This document shows positions 5,822 through 10,325 of a stretch of 10,325 nt of DNA, piece by piece. The translations under genes and the position numbers were made by a program. This DNA is from SIG587 sp045649505. GTDB lineage: Bacteria; Bacillota; Clostridia; Oscillospirales; Acutalibacteraceae. The first letter of the stretch is position 1; the number at the start of each line of letters is the position of its first letter. The notes beneath the pieces are model-generated. The model ran no database searches, was not told where the DNA came from, and was given only the letters and a program-made list of their open reading frames with translations. The DNA is taken from assembly GCA_045649505.1 (NCBI GenBank), contig JAZRQA010000049.1:1-10325 (forward strand), read 5' to 3'.

Positions 5822-6748
5822 ATGATTTGTAATTGTGTTTTAGATGCTATCGGCAATACGCCTATGATTCGTCTTAATAATATGACAGGACCTGAGGACG
5901 CCGAGATACTTGTTAAGTTTGAAGGACTTAATGTAGGCGGCTCTATAAAAACCAGAACCGCACTCAATATGATTCTTGATGCGCAAAAAAGAGGAATTAT
6001 ACATAAGGATACCGTCATAGTTGAACCTACGAGCGGTAACCAAGGCATAGGTCTTGCACTTGTGGGCGCGGTAATGGGTATTAAGGTTAAGATAATAATG
6101 CCCGACTCTGTAAGTGAGGAACGCAGAAAACTTGTTAGACATTACGGTGCAGAGGTTATCCTTGTCCACGATAACGGTAATATAGGTCTTTGTATTGAGG
6201 AGTGCCTTAACCTTGCAATTAAAATGCGTGAGGAAGACCCAAATGTGTTTGTTCCACAGCAGTTTGAAAATCCTGCCAACCCGCAGATACAGCGTAGTGC
6301 CACAGGCGCAGAAATTCTAAGTCAGGTAAACGGCCCTATTCACGGATTTTGCTCAGGTATAGGTACAGGCGGCACTATAACGGGAATAGGGGAAACCCTG
6401 AAGGCGCAAAACCCCGATATGACTATATGGGCGGTAGAGCCTGAAAATGCCGCAATACTTTCGGGAGGCTCAATAGGCACTCATATTCAAATGGGTATAG
6501 GCGACGGTATTATTCCCGCAATACTTAACTGCGAAATTTATGATGATGTATGCATTATAAATGATAACGAAGCCTTACAAACTGCAAAGGATCTTGCCTC
6601 AAAGGAAGGTATAATGTGCGGTATAAGCAGCGGTACCAATGTCGCGGCAGCGTTAAAGCTTGCAAGAAAGCTTGGCAAGGGAAAGCGTGTTGTAACCGTT
6701 TTACCCGACACCGCCGAAAGATATTTCTCTACACCGCTGTTTGAGTAG
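5822..6748 (+). CDS. cysK: Cysteine synthase A (O-acetylserine sulfhydrylase)
   Basis: A PLP-dependent fold-type II enzyme that makes cysteine and acetate from O-acetyl-L-serine and sulfide in the cytoplasm. It has 308 aa, the usual length. Visible motifs are the N-terminal AIGNTPMIRL (9-18), the PLP-binding lysine K43 in GGSIKTRTAL, the substrate loop TSGNQG (70-75; most family members have TSGNTG), QQFENPANP (146-154), the phosphate-binding GTGGT (181-185), CGISSGTN (266-273) and the ending YFSTPLF. It starts at ATG 5822, 7 nt after AAGGGA (5809-5814), with its own promoter. No terminator hairpin is visible after the stop, so some read-through into the feo operon is possible. No cysE is adjacent. 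A related beta-replacing enzyme such as cystathionine beta-synthase is less likely because there is no C-terminal regulatory domain. Confidence 0.94.
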   Translation: MICNCVLDAIGNTPMIRLNNMTGPEDAEILVKFEGLNVGGSIKTRTALNMILDAQKRGIIHKDTVIVEPTSGNQGIGLALVGAVMGIKVKIIMPDSVSEERRKLVRHYGAEVILVHDNGNIGLCIEECLNLAIKMREEDPNVFVPQQFENPANPQIQRSATGAEILSQVNGPIHGFCSGIGTGGTITGIGETLKAQNPDMTIWAVEPENAAILSGGSIGTHIQMGIGDGIIPAILNCEIYDDVCIINDNEALQTAKDLASKEGIMCGISSGTNVAAALKLARKLGKGKRVVTVLPDTAERYFSTPLFE

Positions 6749-6782
6749 TATTACAAAAGTTAAAAATTTATCAAAAAGGTGC

Positions 6783-6810
6783 TTGACAAATTTTGTCAGT
6801 GTGGTATAAT
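6783..6810 (+). promoter_or_regulatory. Sigma-A promoter of the feo operon
   Basis: TTGACA (6783-6788), 16-nt spacer, TATAAT (6805-6810). The -35 is part of a 15-bp inverted repeat, TGACAAA-T-TTTGTCA (6784-6798). The start site would fall at about 6817, inside the next element. Confidence 0.88.
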
Positions 6811-6840
6811 GTATGAGGTTAGCGGAGGCTAACTTCATAC
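6811..6840 (+). promoter_or_regulatory. Putative metal-responsive operator / 5' hairpin at the feo start
   Basis: Inverted repeat GTATGAGGTTAGC (6811-6823), GGAG, GCTAACTTCATAC (6828-6840), 13 bp with one G-T pair. Its core GTTAGCGGAGGCTAAC reads as GTTAG-N6-CTAAC. The same 16-nt core with identical spacing recurs before feoB. The position at +1 would block transcription if bound. The half-site resembles the GTTAG of DtxR/IdeR iron boxes, but their centre is much shorter, so the regulator is not identified. No T-run follows, so it is not a terminator. Confidence 0.65.
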
Positions 6841-6875
6841 ATTTTGTTTATTATAACGCATTTTAGGTGATATAT

Positions 6876-7088
6876 ATGACTTTAAGGGAAGCGCAAGAGG
6901 GAAGGCAATATACGATTAAAGAGGTAAATATCGCTGATGAGGAGTTGAACTCCTTTTTGTTTTCACTTGGTTGCTATAGTGGCGAAACAATTACGGTAGT
7001 TTCCCGATTAAAAAGCAGTTGTACGGTATCTATTAAGGATGCAAGATATAACATCGACAACCGGTTAGCCGAGGCAATTATTGTTTAA
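6876..7088 (+). CDS. feoA: Ferrous iron transport protein A (FeoA)
   Basis: A 70-aa cytoplasmic SH3-like beta-barrel protein thought to bind or regulate FeoB during ferrous iron import. The sequence has the FeoA outline: MTLREAQEGRQYTIKEV at the start, FSLGCYSGETITVVSRL (29-45, matching the usual LGLxPGxxIxV), and the end VSIKDARYNIDNRLAEAIIV (51-70, where other members read ..LRxxxAxxIxV). ATG 6876 is chosen over GTG 6867 because AGGTGA (6865-6870) serves as its ribosome binding site, 5 nt upstream; the GTG would overlap that site. It lies first in the feo operon, about 55 nt after the predicted start site. Confidence 0.9.
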   Translation: MTLREAQEGRQYTIKEVNIADEELNSFLFSLGCYSGETITVVSRLKSSCTVSIKDARYNIDNRLAEAIIV

Positions 7089-7092
7089 TTGC

Positions 7093-7118
7093 AAAAACAG
7101 TCTGTCGATTGTTTTTTT
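7093..7118 (+). terminator. Weak intercistronic terminator or attenuator between feoA and feoB
   Basis: AAAAACAGTC (7093-7102), loop TGTC, GATTGTTTTT (7107-7116) with one G-T pair, then further Ts to 7118. The stem is AT-rich, so termination is likely partial, allowing more feoA than feoB transcript. Confidence 0.5.
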
Positions 7119-7126
7119 GACACAGA

Positions 7127-7142
7127 GTTAGCGGCAACTAAC
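7127..7142 (+). promoter_or_regulatory. Second GTTAG-N6-CTAAC element upstream of feoB
   Basis: GTTAGCGGCAACTAAC matches the core before feoA at 13 of 16 positions, with the same N6 spacing; only the three central-right bases differ. A TTGACA (7117-7122) precedes it, but there is no -10 at the proper distance, so an independent feoB promoter is uncertain. Confidence 0.55.
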
Positions 7143-7200
7143 CAACCTTAAATTTATTTCTTTTTTGAAGGATTTTTGATAGAAAGATGAGGAATTCATT

Positions 7201-9258
7201 ATGAGAATTGCGCTTGCGGGAAATCCAAACTCAGGCAAAACCACAATGTATAATGCTCTTACAGGCAGCCATGAAAAGGTTGGCAACTGGGCAGGCGTTA
7301 CTGTAGATAAAAAGGAGCATCTCATAAAGAAGGCTTATTGTTTGCAAGGGGAGCAGATAACCGTTATTGATCTTCCGGGAGCATACTCAATGTCACCTTT
7401 TACAAGTGAAGAAAGTATAACAAGCACCTTTGTAAAAAAAGAAGCTGCCGATGTTATAATAAATATTGTGGATGCTACTAATTTAAGCCGCAGTCTTTTC
7501 TTTACGACACAGCTTTTAGAACTCGGCATACCTGTTGTTGTTGCTCTTAACAAGAGCGATATAAATAAAAAAAAGGAAACCCAAATTGATACTTTGTCTC
7601 TTTCTAAACTGCTTGGTTGTCCTGTTGTAAGAACTGTATCACCCTCGGCTGATGGCTTAAAGTCACTGGTTGAGGCGGCGGTTGCTCAAATAGGTAAGGC
7701 TCAAAAGGCACCCTACAGTCAGGGCTATGTTGATTTAACTAACAAAAAGGCAGTAGAAGCGGCCGACCGCAAGCGTTTTGAGTTTGTCAACGCTATAGTA
7801 GGTCAGGTTGAACGCCGCAAGATTTTTACAAAGGATAAAAATTTTAGCGATAAAATAGATGCAGTTGTGACCGGAAAATGGCTTGGTATTCCGATTTTTG
7901 CCGTTATTATGTTCCTTGTTTTCCAAATATCACAGGCTTGGGTTGGCCCCTGGATTGCACAGGGAGTAACCCTATGCGGTGTTGAGATACCCGGACTTGT
8001 AACCCTTATTGATATGTTTAAGGAGTGGGTGGGCAGTATTCTCTCAGGCGGTAATGATTTCCTTGTGGCACTGCTTACCGAGGGTATTATCGGCGGCGTA
8101 AGTGCTGTTGTAGGCTTTCTACCGCTTGTTATGGTTATGTACTTCCTTATTGCGCTCCTTGAGGATTGCGGCTATATGGCGCGTGTTTCGGTCGTGCTTG
8201 ACCCCATTTTTAAAAGGGTTGGTCTTTCGGGCAAGTCGGTTATCTCCTTTGTAATCGGAACAGGCTGTGCCGTTCCGGGCGTTATGGCTTGCCGCACTAT
8301 ACGCGATGAGCGTGAGCGTAGAGCAACTGCAATGCTCGCACCCTTTATGCCTTGCGGCGCAAAGCTTCCCGTTATAGCCTTGTTTGCAGGCGCCTTTTTC
8401 GGTGATGCTCCCTGGGTGGGCACCCTTATGTACTTCATGGGTATAATTATCATACTCTTTGGCGCGCTTCTCATAAACAAAATAACAGGCTATAATAGTA
8501 AAAAATCCTACTTCATTATAGAGTTGCCCGAATATAAGCTGCCAACTATTTGGGGCGCAGTAAAGTCTATGTGCTCCCGTGGCTGGTCATACATAGTTAA
8601 GGCGGGGACCATTATTCTTCTGTGTAATGCAGTGGTGTATATTATGCAGTCCTTCAATTGGAGCTTTTCCTTGGTTAATGAAGGTGCCGAGAACACATCA
8701 ATGCTTGCATCACTTGCAGGCCCCATATCTGTTTTGCTGATACCAATAGGTGTTTCTGCCTGGCAGATGGCCGCTGCCGCTGTTACAGGCTTTATCGCTA
8801 AGGAAAACGTTGTTGGAACCTTGGCGGTTTGCTACGGTATTTCTAATCTTATCGATACCGAGTCTCTGCAAATGGTTGAGGGTTCAGGCGCAGGAGTTGC
8901 GGCTGTGTTCGGTATCACTAAGGTTGCCGCGCTTGCTTACCTTATGTTTAATCTTTTCAGCCCTCCTTGCTTTGCTGCAATCGGTGCTATGAATTCTGAA
9001 ATGAAGAGTAGAAAATGGCTTTTAGGCGGCATAGGTCTCCAGCTTGGTGTAGGATATACCGTTGCTTACCTTGTATATACTATAGGCACTCTTATTACCG
9101 CGCCTGCTTCTCTAAATATTGTGGCGGCTATTTGCGGGTTTGCTGTGATTCTTTTGGAAGTCGTTATAGTAGCAGTTCTAATCAGCAACACAAAAAAACT
9201 TAAAAATAACCTTTCCATCAGCCGTACAAAGGCTAAGGAAATTGCATCGGTGAAATAG
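7201..9258 (+). CDS. feoB: Ferrous iron transporter FeoB (GTPase-permease)
   Basis: An inner-membrane Fe(II) importer with an N-terminal G domain. It has 685 aa, normal for clostridial FeoB. G motifs are G1 GNPNSGKTT (7-15), G2 T34 in WAGVT, G3 DLPG (57-60), G4 NKSD (117-120) and G5 SPSADG (147-152). A short helical linker follows (about 170-222), then the membrane part from about residue 227. It contains two Gate-type repeats with GTGCAVPGVMACRT (353-366), where C356 lies in the pore-type motif, and FMPCGAKLPV with C385. The end is a basic cytoplasmic tail (KKLKNN..). ATG 7201 has GAGG (7189-7192) 8 nt upstream. It lies between feoA and a FeoB-associated Cys-rich peptide, so uptake of ferrous iron under anaerobic conditions is the clear role. 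Confidence 0.97.
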   Translation: MRIALAGNPNSGKTTMYNALTGSHEKVGNWAGVTVDKKEHLIKKAYCLQGEQITVIDLPGAYSMSPFTSEESITSTFVKKEAADVIINIVDATNLSRSLFFTTQLLELGIPVVVALNKSDINKKKETQIDTLSLSKLLGCPVVRTVSPSADGLKSLVEAAVAQIGKAQKAPYSQGYVDLTNKKAVEAADRKRFEFVNAIVGQVERRKIFTKDKNFSDKIDAVVTGKWLGIPIFAVIMFLVFQISQAWVGPWIAQGVTLCGVEIPGLVTLIDMFKEWVGSILSGGNDFLVALLTEGIIGGVSAVVGFLPLVMVMYFLIALLEDCGYMARVSVVLDPIFKRVGLSGKSVISFVIGTGCAVPGVMACRTIRDERERRATAMLAPFMPCGAKLPVIALFAGAFFGDAPWVGTLMYFMGIIIILFGALLINKITGYNSKKSYFIIELPEYKLPTIWGAVKSMCSRGWSYIVKAGTIILLCNAVVYIMQSFNWSFSLVNEGAENTSMLASLAGPISVLLIPIGVSAWQMAAAAVTGFIAKENVVGTLAVCYGISNLIDTESLQMVEGSGAGVAAVFGITKVAALAYLMFNLFSPPCFAAIGAMNSEMKSRKWLLGGIGLQLGVGYTVAYLVYTIGTLITAPASLNIVAAICGFAVILLEVVIVAVLISNTKKLKNNLSISRTKAKEIASVK

Positions 9259-9260
9259 CC

Positions 9261-9413
9261 ATGATAGAAAATATTATAATTATTTCGATTGTCGTTTTAA
9301 TAATTGCAGGGATTGTACTGTATCTGTATAAATCCAAAAAACGCGGTAATACCTGCGTGGGGTGTCCGTATTCAAAGCAGTGCGGCGGTAGTTGCAGTAA
9401 CTTAAAAAAATAA
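9261..9413 (+). CDS. FeoB-associated Cys-rich membrane peptide
   Basis: A 50-aa protein that starts 2 nt after the feoB stop, so it is co-translated or coupled. An N-terminal transmembrane helix (residues 4-22, IIIISIVVLIIAGIVLYLY) is followed by a basic turn (KSKKRG) and a four-cysteine tail, TCVGCPYSKQCGGSC (C32, C35, C41, C45). This matches the small FeoB-associated Cys-rich family that follows feoB in many Firmicutes, where it may do the job of FeoC or bind iron at the cytoplasmic mouth; the exact function is not established. There is no strong ribosome binding site of its own, consistent with translational coupling to feoB. Confidence 0.9.
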   Translation: MIENIIIISIVVLIIAGIVLYLYKSKKRGNTCVGCPYSKQCGGSCSNLKK

Positions 9414-9439
9414 AGGGCTGTGCTTTTGGCACAGCCCTT
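9413..9439 (-). terminator. Intrinsic terminator between convergent operons
   Basis: An 11-bp GC-rich stem, AAGGGCTGTGC (9413-9423) with GCACAGCCCTT (9429-9439), loop TTTTG. On the minus strand it is followed by TATTTTTTT, a strong terminator for the oad genes. On the plus strand the tail is only AAAATATT, so it probably ends feo transcripts less efficiently. Confidence 0.85.
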
Positions 9440-9452
9440 AAAATATTATAGC

Positions 9453-9611
9453 CTATTTTTGTTTCCCAGTTGTCTTGTTAAGAATTAAAACCATAAGAAT
9501 TATTACAAACATTACAATGGCAATAGTCAGCATTCCGCTGCCCATATGACCAAGGTATTTAATAAAATTTTCGGGATGAAAATTTGCTATTAAATCTTTA
9601 AAAACATCCAT
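9453..9611 (-). CDS. OadG-related small subunit of a sodium-pumping decarboxylase
   Basis: A 52-aa protein with ATG at 9611, 7 nt after a strong GGAGGT (9619-9624). An amphipathic N-terminus (MDVFKDLIANFHPENFIKYL) leads into one transmembrane helix (about residues 25-45, SGMLTIAIVMFVIILMVLIL) and a short basic tail (NKTTGKQK). Gene order, 15 nt downstream of the beta-subunit gene, and the one-helix layout fit the small OadG-related subunits seen next to OadB-type pumps in Clostridia, thought to help assembly of the membrane complex. No carboxyltransferase or biotin domain is present. The family assignment rests on context and layout more than on motifs. Confidence 0.75.
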   Translation of the reverse strand: MDVFKDLIANFHPENFIKYLGHMGSGMLTIAIVMFVIILMVLILNKTTGKQK

Positions 9612-9626
9612 TTTGTATACCTCCGA

Positions 9627-10325
9627 TTAACCAAAGAAGTTTAAGATTATACCGCCCGCAATAACCGATGCAATCTGACCTGATACATTAACTGCGGTTG
9701 AGTGCATAAGCAGGAAGTTCTGATTATCCTCAGCAAGACCCATTTTGTGAACGATACGTCCTGACATCGGGAATGCAGAGATACCTGCGGCACCTATCAT
9801 CGGGTTTATTTTCTTCTTTAAGAACAGGTTTAAGAACTTTGCAAAAAGAACACCGCCTGCGGTATCAAAGATGAAGGCAAAAAGACCTAAGAGGAGTATA
9901 AGCAAGGTTTCAGGCTTTAAGAATTCAACATAATACATCTTGGAAGCAACAGTTATTCCAAGGAATATGGTAATAAGGTTTGCAAGAACCTTCTGCGCGG
10001 TCTCGGAAAGGGAATTTAGCACACCGCACTCCCTGATAAGGTTACCGAACATAAGGAATGCAACAAGATAAACCGATTCAGGAGCAACAATACCTGCAAT
10101 GGCGGTAATGATAATGGGGAAGAGTATCTTGGTAAGCTTGCTTACCTGCTTGGGTTCGTAGGGCATACGAATAAGGCGTTCCTTCTTGGTAGTGAGCAGC
10201 TTTATAACAGGGGGCTGAATAATGGGAACAAGTGCCATATACGAGTATGCGGCAACCATTATAGCACCAAGGTATTTAGAGCCGAGCTGCTGTGCAACTA
10301 CTATTGATGTGGGACCGTCAGCCGC
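9627..10325 (-). CDS. oadB: Sodium ion-translocating decarboxylase beta subunit (OadB/GcdB/MmdB type), N-terminus beyond window
   Basis: The visible part is the last ~232 residues, read in frame from the right edge. The integral membrane beta subunit decarboxylates carboxybiotin and exports sodium, in complexes acting on oxaloacetate, glutaconyl-CoA or methylmalonyl-CoA. Family motifs are ADGPTSIVVAQQLG at the edge (the Asp is a known sodium/proton site in OadB), AAYSYMALVPIIQPPVIKLL, KKERLIRM, FDTAGGVLFAKFLN, NPMIGAAGISAFPMSGR and MHSTAVNVSGQIASVIAGG. Many hydrophobic helices are evident. The substrate of the complex cannot be told from this subunit, so the symbol is generic. An ATG at 10259 is internal, not the start. 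It is followed by the OadG-related small subunit in the same operon; the alpha and biotin-carrier genes would lie off the right edge. Confidence 0.93.
   Translation of the reverse strand, partial: AADGPTSIVVAQQLGSKYLGAIMVAAYSYMALVPIIQPPVIKLLTTKKERLIRMPYEPKQVSKLTKILFPIIITAIAGIVAPESVYLVAFLMFGNLIRECGVLNSLSETAQKVLANLITIFLGITVASKMYYVEFLKPETLLILLLGLFAFIFDTAGGVLFAKFLNLFLKKKINPMIGAAGISAFPMSGRIVHKMGLAEDNQNFLLMHSTAVNVSGQIASVIAGGIILNFFG

Noticed and set aside
5248..6048. Minus-strand ORF of 266 codons spanning the ileS-cysK junction
   Set aside because: It crosses a terminator and promoter of two convincing plus-strand genes and shows no known motif.
6811..6840. Terminator of cysK
   Set aside because: The hairpin lies after the feo -10 box and is not followed by a T-run, so an operator or leader hairpin is the better reading.
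8750..8992. Plus-strand ORF of 80 codons inside feoB
   Set aside because: Out-of-frame shadow of feoB; the in-frame product has the full permease sequence.

Overview
The window looks like a low-to-moderate GC Gram-positive anaerobe of the class Clostridia, probably an uncultured Oscillospirales/Ruminococcaceae-type gut bacterium. This rests on strong AGGAGG-type ribosome binding sites, near-consensus sigma-A promoters, intrinsic terminators after almost every unit, a FeoA-FeoB-Cys-rich peptide iron cluster, a clostridial-style CysK and a sodium-pumping decarboxylase beta subunit with its small partner. The taxonomic call is inference from gene style, not from a database match.

Left edge (1-181): this is not genome. 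Positions 94-177 are an MGI/BGI (DNBSEQ) library adapter: read-2 adapter arm, 10-nt barcode, read-1 adapter arm. The same ~93-bp genomic insert lies on both sides of it, which is the layout of a DNA-nanoball concatemer. Real sequence starts at about 178-182, and the last residues of the open frame there are adapter-encoded.

Region 182-2526: a truncated minus-strand lipoprotein foldase (FKBP domain plus a trigger-factor-like C-terminal part); then a tRNA-Leu(UAA) with its own promoter and a 17-bp terminator stem; then an array of tiny hairpins separated by 6-nt spacers; a probably 5'-truncated membrane-protein ORF; a 34-codon minus-strand gene resembling part of a ribbon-helix-helix protein; a small bacterial PH-domain protein with its own promoter and terminator; and a second, looser hairpin cluster.

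Region 2527-6748: two monocistronic housekeeping genes, ileS (1044 aa, with an unusual HHGT form of the class I HIGH motif and no T-box leader) and cysK, each with promoter and ribosome binding site.

Region 6783-9439: a ferrous-iron uptake operon, feoA-feoB-FeoB-associated Cys-rich peptide. It has a 16-bp inverted-repeat element (GTTAG-N6-CTAAC) at the transcription start and a second copy between feoA and feoB, which suggests metal-dependent regulation. A strong stem ends the convergent units.

Region 9453-10325 (minus): the 3' part of an oadB/gcdB/mmdB-type sodium pump subunit followed by an OadG-related single-helix small subunit; the operon continues beyond the right edge.

The most unusual items are the 6-nt-spaced hairpin array, the altered IleRS signature motif, the paired feo elements and the RHH-like micro-gene. 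I did not find a clearly new multi-gene system.
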